From: UBA4459 sp963776205
GTDB lineage: Bacteria; Bacteroidota; Bacteroidia; Bacteroidales; F082
Reading direction: 5' to 3'
Assembly: GCA_963776205.1 (NCBI GenBank)
Contig: CAVZLR010000001.1
Location: forward strand, 186,001-250,000
Length of the DNA: 64,000 nt
Part shown: positions 38,132-47,434 of the stretch, one piece after another
How positions within the stretch are numbered: the stretch's first letter is position 1
Layout: each line of letters begins with the position of its first letter
Notes under the pieces: model-generated
Databases searched by the model: none
What the model was told of the DNA's origin: nothing
What the model saw: only the letters and a program-made list of their open reading frames with translations
Position numbers and translations under genes: made by a program

Positions 38132-38977
38132 ATGAAACTCTACCCTATTGAAACCGGTAATTTGAAACTCGATGGTGGCGCCATGTTTGGGGTGGTACCT
38201 AAAGTATTATGGTCGAAAGCCTATCCCTGTGATGAGAATAATTTATGTAACTGGGCCATGCGTTGTTTGCTGGTAGTTGACGGCGATAGGAAAATATTGA
38301 TTGACAATGGCATTGGTGATAAACAGGATGAAAACTGGCTGAAACATTACTATTTAAACGGAGATGCCACCCTGGAATCGTCATTGAAAAAAGCTGGTTA
38401 TACACCAAAGGACATAACGGATGTCATACTCACCCATATGCATTTCGATCATTGTGGTGGTAGCGTTAAATGGAATGATAACAAAACGGGATACGAACTG
38501 GCATTTCCGAATGCTACTTACTGGACCAGCCAGCAGCAATTTGATTGGGCTACGAATCCGAACCGCCGCGAAAAAGCATCTTTTTTGAAAGAAAATATTT
38601 TACCCATCCAGGAAAGCGGCCAATTGAAATTGATGAAAGAAGAAGGCGAATATATCCCCAATATTGTTTTCAAATTATACGACGGGCATACTGATGGACA
38701 GTTGATCCCACATATTAATTACAATGGAAAAACCGTTGTTTTTATGGCTGACCTGATGCCTTCGGCGGCACATATTCCCATGCCCTGGATCATGGCTTAC
38801 GACACCCGGCCCTTGCAAACGCTAAAAGACCGTGAACGCTTTTATACCGAAGCCCTGGAAAAAGATTACATCCTTTTCTTTGAGCATGACTTATACAATG
38901 AAGCCGGCACCCTTGAAGACACACCCAAAGGCGCACGGATTAAGAAAACAGGGAAGTTGAGTGAGTTTGTTGGTTAA
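38132..38977 (+). CDS. Metallo-beta-lactamase-fold hydrolase
   Basis: Cytoplasmic metal-dependent hydrolase, 281 aa, no signal peptide. The metal motif is THMHFDHCGG (HxHxDH), with a further His/Asp in DGHTDGQLIPHI and an Asp in FMADLMPSAAHIP, and the final His in FFEHD. The start MKLYPIETGNLKLDGGAMFGVVPK and the general layout match MBL proteins often labelled quorum-quenching lactonase-like, but no specific substrate can be named. It converges on the HMG-CoA lyase gene with a 4-base gap. Confidence 0.85.
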   Translation: MKLYPIETGNLKLDGGAMFGVVPKVLWSKAYPCDENNLCNWAMRCLLVVDGDRKILIDNGIGDKQDENWLKHYYLNGDATLESSLKKAGYTPKDITDVILTHMHFDHCGGSVKWNDNKTGYELAFPNATYWTSQQQFDWATNPNRREKASFLKENILPIQESGQLKLMKEEGEYIPNIVFKLYDGHTDGQLIPHINYNGKTVVFMADLMPSAAHIPMPWIMAYDTRPLQTLKDRERFYTEALEKDYILFFEHDLYNEAGTLEDTPKGARIKKTGKLSEFVG

Positions 38978-38981
38978 ATAC

Positions 38982-39845
38982 TTATAAGGATATTAACGAA
39001 TAATTCTGGGCTTCTCTCAACTTTTCTTTATTCAACCAAGTTTCAACACCTTCGGTTTCGCACCAGGTCATCAGCGATTCGAGCGATAAATTACCAACCA
39101 ATTCCTTGTCAGTCATGGGACAACCACCCAGACCTCCAATTACCGTATCGAAGTGCCTTACACCGTGTTTCCATGCGGCAGCAATTTTGCTTTTTCCTTT
39201 GCCTGGATAAGCATGGGCATGCAGGCCAAAATTCACTTCCGGGAAGTTTGGAACAACAGCACCACAAACTTTGTCGATAACCTCCGGATGTACGTCGCCA
39301 ATGGTATCGGCCAAAGGGATACGTGTAATCCCCAGCGAAAGCAGTTTTTCAACCTTTTTATTGATTAGGTCAATGCTCCATGGATCGCCATATGGATCAC
39401 CGAATGCCAGCGAAATGAATGCCACCAGACTTTTACCTTTCTTTATACAAAGGTTTTGCAAACCTTCAACCGTTCTTTCTGCTTCTTTTATGGTGGTATT
39501 GAGGTTCTTTTTCAGAAAAGTTGGCGAACTGGAGTAGGGATAGAAAATCAGGTCAACTTCATCAAATTGTGCTGCTATTTCACCGCCTTTTAAGTTGGCC
39601 GCCAGCACGGCAATGTTGGAATTGGTTTTTGAATAATCCAACTTTTTCAGCACTTCGGCAGTGTCAGCCATTTGCGGTATGGCTTTGGGTGAAACAAAAC
39701 TGCCTACTTCCACAGTATCAAAACCACATTGCAATAACAAATTGATATACGCTACTTTCTTATGTGTTGGAATAAACGTTTCCATTCCCTGCATACCATC
39801 ACGCGGGGTTTCAATGATCTTTATGTTTTGCTTGTCAATGCTCAT
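38982..39845 (-). CDS. Hydroxymethylglutaryl-CoA lyase
   Basis: Last step of leucine degradation: splits HMG-CoA into acetoacetate and acetyl-CoA. 287 aa TIM barrel of the HMGL family. Marks: IIETPRDGMQG with the catalytic Arg and Asp, VEVGSFVSPKAIPQMAD, IPLADTIG, GLHAHAYPGKG with the metal-binding His pair, and HFDTVIGGLGGCPMT with the flexible-loop Cys typical of true HMG-CoA lyases. Third gene of a minus-strand run after a carbonic anhydrase (3-base gap) and a second HMGL-fold protein; it faces away from the carboxylase operon that would make its substrate. Confidence 0.92.
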   Translation of the reverse strand: MSIDKQNIKIIETPRDGMQGMETFIPTHKKVAYINLLLQCGFDTVEVGSFVSPKAIPQMADTAEVLKKLDYSKTNSNIAVLAANLKGGEIAAQFDEVDLIFYPYSSSPTFLKKNLNTTIKEAERTVEGLQNLCIKKGKSLVAFISLAFGDPYGDPWSIDLINKKVEKLLSLGITRIPLADTIGDVHPEVIDKVCGAVVPNFPEVNFGLHAHAYPGKGKSKIAAAWKHGVRHFDTVIGGLGGCPMTDKELVGNLSLESLMTWCETEGVETWLNKEKLREAQNYSLISL

Positions 39846-39848
39846 TTC

Positions 39849-40424
39849 TTAGATTTCAATATAAAAATCCACTTTTCCTGTACCCAAATGATAATATGCC
39901 GGAATGATCTCCAATTCTTTTTTCTGTAAAGCACTACGAATAATCTCAGATTTGTTCACCAGTTCTTTTGACGTTAGAATAGCATTTTCTTTTGCCACCC
40001 CATTTATACTTTGGTCTGTAGCTGTTATTTTAGCGGGCTGAATGTTCGCTAACAAATGATTGAGGTTGTCACCAAGATCATTATCAGCTATTGCAGCGGT
40101 CACCGCACCACAATTTTCATGGCCTAACACTACGATCACCGGAGTATTAATATTCGCCACCGCATATTCGATGGTCGCTATAGTTGATGTATTGGCAATA
40201 TTACCAGCCACACGAATAACAAATAGCTCTCCAATTCCGGTATCGAAAATCAATTCGGGCACCACCCTTGAATCAGCACAGCTCAGAATGATGGTCCAGG
40301 GCTCTTGTCCATCAATTAGTTCCTTACGCCTTTTGGCATAAAATCTCCTGTTCTCCATTGTATCGTTTACAAAACGGAGGTTCCCTTCTTCAAGCTTTTT
40401 AATAGCTTGCTGACTATTGATCAT
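39849..40424 (-). CDS. Beta-class carbonic anhydrase
   Basis: Zinc enzyme that hydrates CO2 to bicarbonate, 191 aa. Zinc ligands are in LSCADSRVVPE (Cys, with the Asp-Arg pair) and VLGHENCGAV (His and Cys). It starts MINSQQAIKKLEEGNLRFV. It sits between two HMGL-fold lyases, 46 bases after one and 3 bases before the other. Bicarbonate is the substrate of the biotin-dependent carboxylase encoded on the opposite strand nearby, so a supporting role is likely though only inferred. Confidence 0.93.
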   Translation of the reverse strand: MINSQQAIKKLEEGNLRFVNDTMENRRFYAKRRKELIDGQEPWTIILSCADSRVVPELIFDTGIGELFVIRVAGNIANTSTIATIEYAVANINTPVIVVLGHENCGAVTAAIADNDLGDNLNHLLANIQPAKITATDQSINGVAKENAILTSKELVNKSEIIRSALQKKELEIIPAYYHLGTGKVDFYIEI

Positions 40425-40470
40425 TGTCTAAGAATTTATTAAAAAATAATACCCGGTAAAGCGACAACGC

Positions 40471-41484
40471 CTACCATTTTCTGCCCGATAGTTCTTTTGG
40501 GATTCTTCCCTGATTAATGGTTTCTGAGCGAAGCCTACGGCCTAAAATACGCTCTACCATTCTTCCGGTTTTAAGTAACCTGTCGATATCCAGGTTGGTT
40601 TCAATCCCCATCTCATCCATCATCACCACCATATCTTCAGTAGAAACAAGTCCCACATCTTTTGAGTCTTTATAATAATAAGCACCTGTACCCGAAACCG
40701 GAACGCCACTCACAAAATTAGCTGGTTGTCCGCCAATTGCCCCCAAAGTCGATTCATAATTTGTCATACCTGCCTGCAGCGCTGCCAGCACATTGGCCAA
40801 ACCCCATCCCCTGGTGGTATGAAAATGAACTATATGCTTTTCAGGATTGGAAATCCTATCCATCAGCATGGAATAATACCGATACACCCTGTCAGGTGAT
40901 GCAGAACCATCATGATCAGCATGTTCCACATCATCGGCACCAATGACCAACCAGCGTTTTGAAAATTCAATGGCGTCTTTCATATCTGTTGGGCCTTCAA
41001 TCGGGCATCCCCAAATGGTGGACACCGTACCGTTTACTTTTAATCCGGCATCATGGGCTTTGGGAATCCATTCTTCTGCCATCTTCCAGTAATCTGCCAA
41101 TGATAATCCTGAATTTTTTCTCTGATGCGATTCACTTGTTGATACCATCAACAATATCCTGTCGGGGCCATAACCATCTTTTTTTGCCTGTATAGCTCTT
41201 TCTATGGCTCTTTCACGTATAGTAACCGCAGTAAGACTGACTGTGTCAATCAGATCTTTTACTCTTTTACTTTTCCTGATTCCTTTGAACAGGTCATCAG
41301 CATCTTTAAATTGCGGCATCCCTTTCGGGTTTCCGAAATTTGTTACTTCAAGATGCTTAAGGCCAGCCAGTATCAACTCTTCCAGCACCCATAATTTTGC
41401 AGCAGTTGGTACAAATATTTCTTCATGCTGAAATCCATCTCTGACGGTAATATCTCCAACAACAACTTTTTTAGGATAGTTCAT
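40471..41484 (-). CDS. HMGL-like aldolase-type lyase, second paralogue
   Basis: Pyruvate carboxyltransferase/HMG-CoA lyase superfamily protein, 337 aa. It has GDITVRDGFQHEE with the superfamily Arg-Asp pair, EVTNFGNPKGMPQFKDADDLF, and metal-site HFHTTRG. The region that holds the catalytic loop Cys in HMG-CoA lyase (GGLGGCP) reads STLGAIGGQPANFV here, so the Cys is replaced. The protein is also longer than the neighbour at 38982. It may act on another 3-hydroxy-3-methyl acyl-CoA. First gene of the minus-strand lyase-carbonic anhydrase-lyase run, divergent from the carboxylase genes. Confidence 0.75.
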   Translation of the reverse strand: MNYPKKVVVGDITVRDGFQHEEIFVPTAAKLWVLEELILAGLKHLEVTNFGNPKGMPQFKDADDLFKGIRKSKRVKDLIDTVSLTAVTIRERAIERAIQAKKDGYGPDRILLMVSTSESHQRKNSGLSLADYWKMAEEWIPKAHDAGLKVNGTVSTIWGCPIEGPTDMKDAIEFSKRWLVIGADDVEHADHDGSASPDRVYRYYSMLMDRISNPEKHIVHFHTTRGWGLANVLAALQAGMTNYESTLGAIGGQPANFVSGVPVSGTGAYYYKDSKDVGLVSTEDMVVMMDEMGIETNLDIDRLLKTGRMVERILGRRLRSETINQGRIPKELSGRKW

Positions 41485-41739
41485 ATAATAATGTTTTTAG
41501 GTTTCTTAAAATAATGCTTTTAAACCACAATAATTTCGAAAGCTAAGTTATAAAAAAAAGAGATTGAAGCCTTTGAATTTGCACCAAGGTCGTTAATTAA
41601 TTAGCTTATTCAATAATTGACAAAAGAATTCAAATTTTATCACCCGTTTTACTAAAATTATTGGCCAAATTTCACTAAACTTGCATAGACTCAGAAATTT
41701 ACCTGAGAAATGATTTTTATTAACTAAATCACCCTGAAA
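41485..41739. promoter_or_regulatory. Divergent promoter region between lyase run and carboxylase operon
   Basis: 255 bases, AT-rich, with both flanking operons reading outwards. A possible TTGACA lies near 41616 and TAAACTTG near 41676 on the plus strand, but spacing fits the Bacteroidota consensus poorly. Likely holds both promoters; exact sites not resolved. Confidence 0.4.
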
Positions 41740-43347
41740 TTGTTCACCTTAAAAACAAAAATAGATCCGAATTCAAAAGAGTTCAAATCAAATAAAGCAG
41801 CTTTTCAAAAACTACTTGATCAGTACAAAGTAAGATTGGCAGAAAGTACAAAAGGAGGTTCGGAAAGTGCAGTTAAGAAGCATAAAGACCGGGGTAAACT
41901 GCTGGCCAGGGAACGTATTAATTTATTGCTCGACCCCAACACACCTTTTCTGGAACTTTCACCTCTAGCTGCCTACGGACAATATAGTGATGGATTCCCA
42001 TCAGCTGGAATTGTAACCGGTATCGGGGTGATCCATGGCAGGGAAACAGTAGTTATAGCCAATGATGCTACGGTAAAAGGTGGCACCTATATGCGTTTTA
42101 CCATTAAGAAACATTTAAGGGCACAGGAAATCGCCATGCATAATAACCTGCCATGTGTTTATATGGTTGATTCGGGTGGTGCTTTTCTGCCTGAACAGGA
42201 TACAGTTTTCCCCGACAGGGATCATTTTGGACGTTTCTTTTTTAACCAGGCACAGATGTCTGCCAGGGGCATTCCTCAGATTGCCATTGTAATGGGCTCC
42301 TGCACCGCAGGTGGCGCTTATGTTCCTGCCATGAGTGATGAAACTATTATCATCAAAGGACAGGGCACCATTTTTCTGGGAGGACCACCATTGGTAAAAG
42401 CGGCTACAGGCGAAGAAGTTACTGCTGAAGAACTTGGAGGTGCTGATGTGCATACAGCCATTTCAGGGGTGGCCGATCATTTAGCTGAAAACGATACTCA
42501 TGCCATCCAGATTTGTCGCAATATTTTCGAAACACTTGAACACAGGGAGAAACAGGAACTGGATATCATTTCTCCTGAAGAACCCATTTACGATCCTGAA
42601 GAATTATATGGTATTGCCCCGGTAGATTTAAGAAAAATAGTAGACCCACGAGAGGTGATCATGCGCATGGTGGATGGCAGCCGGTTCCAGGAGTTTAAAT
42701 CAAGATATGCAACCACTGTAGTAACAGGGTTTGCTTACATTATGGGATTTCCAGTAGGTATTATTGCCAACTACGGCGTGTTGTTTTCCGAATCTGCGTT
42801 GAAAGTAACCCATTTCATTGAATTGTGTACTTCGCGGAAGATTCCGCTTATTTTCCTGCAAAACATCACCGGATTTATGGTGGGTAAAGAATTTGAAAGG
42901 GGTGGCATAGCCAAAGATGGCGCTAAAATGGTACACGCTGTTTCCAATACCAATGTACCCAAATTCACAGTTGTTTTTGGTGGCTCTTTTGGTGCTGGAA
43001 ATTATGGCATGGCTGGTCGCGCTTACGATCCACGGTTGTTGTTCATGTGGCCTAATGCTAAAATATCGGTTATGGGCGGAGAGCAAGCTGCCACTGTTTT
43101 AACAACGGTAAAAGCCGATCAATATAAATTGGCCGGTAAAAAACCTCCCAAAAAGGAAATAGACGAATTGCGTGCTAAAATACTGGCCAAGTACGAAAAA
43201 GAAGGTTCAGCTTATTATAGTACTTCACGTTTATGGGATGACGGAATAATTGACCCCATTGATACCAGGAAAATACTGGCTATGGGCATCGCCACTTCGC
43301 TGAATCAAAAGTTCCCTGAACAGAAATATGGTGTTTTCAGAATGTAA
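41740..43347 (+). CDS. Acyl-CoA carboxylase beta subunit, probable methylcrotonyl-CoA carboxylase
   Basis: Carboxyltransferase subunit, 535 aa, of a biotin-dependent carboxylase. The frame starts at TTG 41740 (MFTLKTKIDPNSKEFKSNK), which matches the usual methylcrotonyl-CoA carboxylase beta start; no ATG fits better. Family marks: HKDRGKLLARERINLLLDPNTPFLELSPLAAYG, VDSGGAFLPEQDTVFPDRDHFGRFF, MGSCTAGGAYVPAMSDE, PLIFLQNITGFMVGKEFE, KFTVVFGGSFGAGNYGMAGRAYDP and FMWPNAKISVMGGEQAA. The order beta subunit, enoyl-CoA hydratase, alpha subunit is that of leucine/isovalerate (liu) operons. Confidence 0.92.
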   Translation: MFTLKTKIDPNSKEFKSNKAAFQKLLDQYKVRLAESTKGGSESAVKKHKDRGKLLARERINLLLDPNTPFLELSPLAAYGQYSDGFPSAGIVTGIGVIHGRETVVIANDATVKGGTYMRFTIKKHLRAQEIAMHNNLPCVYMVDSGGAFLPEQDTVFPDRDHFGRFFFNQAQMSARGIPQIAIVMGSCTAGGAYVPAMSDETIIIKGQGTIFLGGPPLVKAATGEEVTAEELGGADVHTAISGVADHLAENDTHAIQICRNIFETLEHREKQELDIISPEEPIYDPEELYGIAPVDLRKIVDPREVIMRMVDGSRFQEFKSRYATTVVTGFAYIMGFPVGIIANYGVLFSESALKVTHFIELCTSRKIPLIFLQNITGFMVGKEFERGGIAKDGAKMVHAVSNTNVPKFTVVFGGSFGAGNYGMAGRAYDPRLLFMWPNAKISVMGGEQAATVLTTVKADQYKLAGKKPPKKEIDELRAKILAKYEKEGSAYYSTSRLWDDGIIDPIDTRKILAMGIATSLNQKFPEQKYGVFRM

Positions 43348-43352
43348 TAAAT

Positions 43353-44147
43353 ATGAATGTGAAAGGATATAAAACCATCATCATCGAAGTAAAAGACAAT
43401 GTGATCAGCATCTGGCTGAATCGCCCTGAGGTGCATAATGCTATGAATGCCCTGATGATTGAAGAGATGACCGATGCTTTCTCTTCCTTCGGTGACGATC
43501 AAACTCGTGCCATCGTTTTACGTGGGAAAGGAAAATCGTTTTGTGCCGGCGCCGACCTGAACTATATGAAAGAAATTGCTTCATTTGGAATCGATGAGAA
43601 TATGCAAGATAGTTTGAAACTCGCACGTTTGTTCCAAAGCATCTATTCATGTCCATTCCCAACCATTGCAATGGTACACGGTTCCGCCTTTGGAGGGGCC
43701 AATGGTTTGCTCGCCGCCTGCGATATAGTGCTGGCGGAAGAAAACACCACTTTTGCATTTAGTGAGGTAAAACTTGGGATTGCGCCAGCCACCATCGCTC
43801 CTTTTGTGATGAAGCGCATCGGAGAATTCGGCGCAAAAGAACTGATGATCACAGGAAAAAGATTCAAAACTAAAGATGCGCTTTTATGGAAACTCATTAA
43901 TATATCAGTGCACGAAAATGAATTAGAAACAGAGCTGAAACATATCTTACAAGAGGTTAAACGGAATGGGCCAAAAGCGGTTCGTGCGACAAAAAAACTC
44001 ATTCTCTCAATTGTTGAAGATGAACCGGATAATATGATGGAATATACGGCCAATATCATTGCTGAACTTCGAGCCTCAACTGAAGGACAGGAGGGTATGA
44101 GCTCATTTTTAGATAAGAGAAAACCCAATTGGCAAACCAATGAATAA
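43353..44147 (+). CDS. Enoyl-CoA hydratase, probable methylglutaconyl-CoA hydratase
   Basis: Crotonase-fold enzyme, 264 aa, likely hydrating methylglutaconyl-CoA to HMG-CoA. Marks: VLRGKGKSFCAGADLNYMK (oxyanion hole), PTIAMVHGSAFGGANGLLAACDIVLAEENTTFAFSEVKLGIAPATIAPFV. The family Glu residues for hydration are in the FAFSEVKLG region and near GSAFGGAN. It sits between the two carboxylase subunits, as methylglutaconyl-CoA hydratase (LiuC) does. The start overlaps nothing and lies 5 bases after the carboxylase beta stop; its stop overlaps the next start by 8 bases. Confidence 0.88.
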   Translation: MNVKGYKTIIIEVKDNVISIWLNRPEVHNAMNALMIEEMTDAFSSFGDDQTRAIVLRGKGKSFCAGADLNYMKEIASFGIDENMQDSLKLARLFQSIYSCPFPTIAMVHGSAFGGANGLLAACDIVLAEENTTFAFSEVKLGIAPATIAPFVMKRIGEFGAKELMITGKRFKTKDALLWKLINISVHENELETELKHILQEVKRNGPKAVRATKKLILSIVEDEPDNMMEYTANIIAELRASTEGQEGMSSFLDKRKPNWQTNE

Positions 44148-46158
44148 AACAGAAAAACAATTAACTAAAATACTGATCGCCAACAGGGGTGAGATTGCAG
44201 TAAGAATCATCCGGACTGCCAAAGAAATGGGCATTAAAACCGTGGCAGTATATTCAGAAATTGATAAAGAAGCACTTCATGTAAAAAAGGCAGATGAAGC
44301 TTTTTACATCGGTCAGCAAGAATTGAGCGAAACCTATCTAAACATTGAAAAGATTATTGAAGTAGCCATAAATGCACATTGTGATGCCATCCATCCCGGT
44401 TATGGTTTCCTGGCTGAGAATCCTAAATTTGTGGAAGCTTGTGATAAAGCAGGTATCATATTTATTGGCCCCGGAACGAGTTCGATTAAATTAATGGGTA
44501 ATAAAATTGAAGCCCGGAAATTTGTAAAAGATATTGGTATTCCTATGACCGAAGGCATTACCGGAAGCCCCGCCCAACTGCTTAAAAATGCACATAAAAT
44601 TCCACTGCCCATGCTGGTAAAAGCTGCTGCTGGTGGTGGTGGAAAAGGCATGCGTATTGTCCGCGATCCGGATGAACTGAAACAAGTGTTGGAAACAACC
44701 AGCCGGGAGGCTAAAAATTATTTCGGCGATCCAAGTATTTATATTGAACAGTATATTGAAGAACCCCGGCATATTGAATTCCAGGTAATTGGTGATAATT
44801 TTGGAAATGTGGTACATCTGTTTGAACGTGAATGCACCATCCAACGACGCTACCAGAAAATCATCGAAGAGTCGCCATCACCTACACTAACCCCTGAAAT
44901 CAGAAATAAGATGGGCGAAGCAGCCGTGGCTATTGCTAAAAAAGTTGGATATAACAGCACCGGCACTGTTGAATTCCTGGTTGATAAAAACCTCAATTTC
45001 TATTTCCTCGAAATGAATACACGCATCCAGGTGGAACATCCGGTTACGGAAATGATTACTGGTGTGGATTTAATTGAAGAGCAAATATGGGTGGCAGCAG
45101 GTAATAAACTCCGTTTGAAACAGGAACAGCTTTCACAGAATGGTCATGCCATCGAATGCCGGATTTATGCTGAGGATCCTGAAAATAACTTCTTGCCCTC
45201 TCCGGGTACCATGACTTTTTATAGTCAGCCGGTTGGAGAAAGTATTCGTGTTGATTCTGGAATTGAAAATGCGACTACTATTTACAGCTTTTTCGACCCG
45301 ATGATCAGTAAAATGGTCGTTTGGGGTAAAAATCGTAATGAGGCTATCATGAAATCTGTGGATGCTTTACACGATTATATCATACATGGTATTCAAACAA
45401 ATATTGAGTTTCTTTCCCAGGTACTTCAGCATAAAGCATTTAAAAAGAACCAGATTTCAACCCGGTTTTGCGATGAGTACAGTGCCGGTTTATTGGAGGC
45501 AATTCATGCATCCAGATCAAACTTGGGTACGATTCCGGAGATTGCAGCTACCATATATGCCTTAAATGTATCAAAATTACAATCCCACACAAATGTTTGG
45601 GAAAAAATTGGCTACTGGAGAAATTTGATCCGTTTCTCATTTTCCAGGAATGAAAAAACAAATTGTATTGAGATAAAATCATTCCTTAAAAACAATTATC
45701 AGTTACAGGTTGATGATTACAAATGGGATGTAACACCCATTGAAATCACTAAAAATATTGTCAGTTTCTATTTGGGTAAAAAGAAATACGACGCATTTAT
45801 ATCGACAGATACAAAAGGAATTTATTTTATCACAATTCAGGGTAATACTTATAAACTTCTAAGAAAAGATGTCCTTGACAATACGGAAACGGCATCAGCA
45901 GGGGCACTAGGAGAAAGTGGAAATAATTTATTTGCTCCGATGCCTGGCAAAGTACTGGTCATAAATGTAAAAAAAGGCCAGAAAGTGAAAAGAGGTACAG
46001 TTTTGCTGGTGGTTGAAGCCATGAAAATGGAAAACAATATTGTGGCCGGATCGGATGCTGTTATTGAAAAGATAAATGTATCAGAAGGTGAAATGGTAGA
46101 TACGGATAAACAATTGATACTGTTAAGCACGAATATCGAAAAAGTAAATCCAAAATAA
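44140..46158 (+). CDS. Acyl-CoA carboxylase alpha subunit (biotin carboxylase plus biotin carrier), probable methylcrotonyl-CoA
   Basis: 672 aa. Biotin carboxylase at about 8-455: ILIANRGEIAVRIIRTAKEMG, HPGYGFLAENP, ATP-grasp AAAGGGGKGMRIV, ERECTIQRRYQKIIEESPSP, EMNTRIQVEHPVTEM and GHAIECRIYAEDP. A less conserved linker follows and the biotin carrier domain ends the protein: APMPGKVLVINVKKGQ and VVEAMKMENNIVA with biotinyl Lys629. The size and linker fit the alpha subunit of methylcrotonyl-CoA or a similar short-chain acyl-CoA carboxylase. It overlaps the hydratase gene by 8 bases. Leucine-derived 3-methylcrotonyl-CoA is the likely substrate from gene order. Confidence 0.92.
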   Translation: MNKTEKQLTKILIANRGEIAVRIIRTAKEMGIKTVAVYSEIDKEALHVKKADEAFYIGQQELSETYLNIEKIIEVAINAHCDAIHPGYGFLAENPKFVEACDKAGIIFIGPGTSSIKLMGNKIEARKFVKDIGIPMTEGITGSPAQLLKNAHKIPLPMLVKAAAGGGGKGMRIVRDPDELKQVLETTSREAKNYFGDPSIYIEQYIEEPRHIEFQVIGDNFGNVVHLFERECTIQRRYQKIIEESPSPTLTPEIRNKMGEAAVAIAKKVGYNSTGTVEFLVDKNLNFYFLEMNTRIQVEHPVTEMITGVDLIEEQIWVAAGNKLRLKQEQLSQNGHAIECRIYAEDPENNFLPSPGTMTFYSQPVGESIRVDSGIENATTIYSFFDPMISKMVVWGKNRNEAIMKSVDALHDYIIHGIQTNIEFLSQVLQHKAFKKNQISTRFCDEYSAGLLEAIHASRSNLGTIPEIAATIYALNVSKLQSHTNVWEKIGYWRNLIRFSFSRNEKTNCIEIKSFLKNNYQLQVDDYKWDVTPIEITKNIVSFYLGKKKYDAFISTDTKGIYFITIQGNTYKLLRKDVLDNTETASAGALGESGNNLFAPMPGKVLVINVKKGQKVKRGTVLLVVEAMKMENNIVAGSDAVIEKINVSEGEMVDTDKQLILLSTNIEKVNPK

Positions 46159-46258
46159 ATCAATTTGAAAGAGTCAAAAAATACAGAACCTTCGATTTCA
46201 AGTGTTTACTTAGGATTTAAACATTATAATTTAGAACTTTTACTTAAAATATTACATC

Positions 46259-47404
46259 ATGAACTTCGAGTTAAGTGATGAGCAGCAATTGATACGCGAT
46301 ACGGTTCGCGATTTTGCAGAACGTGAAATTAAACCACAGGCCAAAGAGTTAGATGAAAAAGGCGAATTTTCCATCGACCTCACCAAAAAAATTGGTGAAA
46401 TGGGATTGTTTGGCATGAACCTACCTGAAAAATATGGTGGGCAGGGATTGGATACAATGTCGTACATTATTGCAGTGGAAGAAATGGCTCGAGTGGATGG
46501 CTCGCATGCCGCAACGCTGGCAGCCCATAATTCGCTCGGTATCTATCCGTTGTTTGGCTACGGAACCGAAGAGCAGAAAATGAAATACCTGCCACAACTA
46601 TGCACTGGCGAAGCCTTGTGGAGCTTTGGTCTCACAGAACCCGGTGCGGGTTCCGATTCACGTGGTTCAAAAACAACAGCCGTGACGGATGGTGATGAGT
46701 GGGTAATCAACGGCTCAAAAATATTTATTACCAACGGTTCGTCTGTTATTTCAAAAGGATGCACGGTGCAGGCTGTTTCCGATGCGAAAAATGGGAAAAA
46801 AGAATTCACAACTATTTTGGTCGAAAAAGGCACTCCCGGATTCACAGCCAAAACCATGCATGGGAAAATGATGTGGCGGGCATCAGATACGGCTGAATTA
46901 TATTTTGACGATTGTCGCGTTCCTAAAGAAAATCTGCTCGGCGAAGTAGGAAAAGGGTCTAAGATCATGTTATCCACCCTCGATGGCGGGCGCCTATCGA
47001 TAGCTGCCATGGGATTAGGACTGGCGCAGGGCGCTTTTGAAATGGCTCTGGCATACGCCAATGAGCGCAAACAGTTTGGCAAGCCAATCTCCAAATTCCA
47101 GGTCAATGCTTTTAAACTGGCCGACATGGCTACTAAAATTGAACTGGCTCGTAATCTGCTTTACAAAGCTTGCTGGCTGAAAGATGAAGGCAAAGCTTTT
47201 ACAAAAGAAGCAGCCATGTCGAAATTATACTGTTCTGAAATTGCCAGGGAAGTAGCCGATGAGGCGGTTCAATTACATGGTGGATACGGACTTATGAAAG
47301 ACTACGATGTGGAACGCTTTTATCGCGATCAGCGCTTATTGCAAATAGGTGAAGGTACCTCCGAAATTCAGCGGCTGGTAATTTCAAGGCAGATTGGCTG
47401 TTAA
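46259..47404 (+). CDS. Acyl-CoA dehydrogenase, short-chain type
   Basis: FAD enzyme of 381 aa in the leucine cluster. It has FGLTEPGAGSDSRGSKTTA, ANERKQFGKPISKFQ and the end LLQIGEGTSEIQRLVISRQIG. The catalytic Glu is at the short-chain position (E365 in GEGTSEIQR). At the position where isovaleryl-CoA dehydrogenase carries its catalytic Glu (LDLERL) this protein has LDGGRL (G243/G244). So although position suggests isovaleryl-CoA dehydrogenase, the residues favour a butyryl-, isobutyryl- or 2-methylbutyryl-CoA type enzyme. The gene follows the carboxylase alpha by 100 bases and is followed by acetoacetyl-CoA synthetase 30 bases later. Confidence 0.9.
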   Translation: MNFELSDEQQLIRDTVRDFAEREIKPQAKELDEKGEFSIDLTKKIGEMGLFGMNLPEKYGGQGLDTMSYIIAVEEMARVDGSHAATLAAHNSLGIYPLFGYGTEEQKMKYLPQLCTGEALWSFGLTEPGAGSDSRGSKTTAVTDGDEWVINGSKIFITNGSSVISKGCTVQAVSDAKNGKKEFTTILVEKGTPGFTAKTMHGKMMWRASDTAELYFDDCRVPKENLLGEVGKGSKIMLSTLDGGRLSIAAMGLGLAQGAFEMALAYANERKQFGKPISKFQVNAFKLADMATKIELARNLLYKACWLKDEGKAFTKEAAMSKLYCSEIAREVADEAVQLHGGYGLMKDYDVERFYRDQRLLQIGEGTSEIQRLVISRQIGC

Positions 47405-47434
47405 ATCATTCTTCTCATTGCAAATTGAGTCAAT

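Noticed and set aside
38132..38977. Beta-lactamase resistance gene
   Set aside because: Only the general metal-hydrolase fold is present; no signal peptide and no features of true beta-lactamases.
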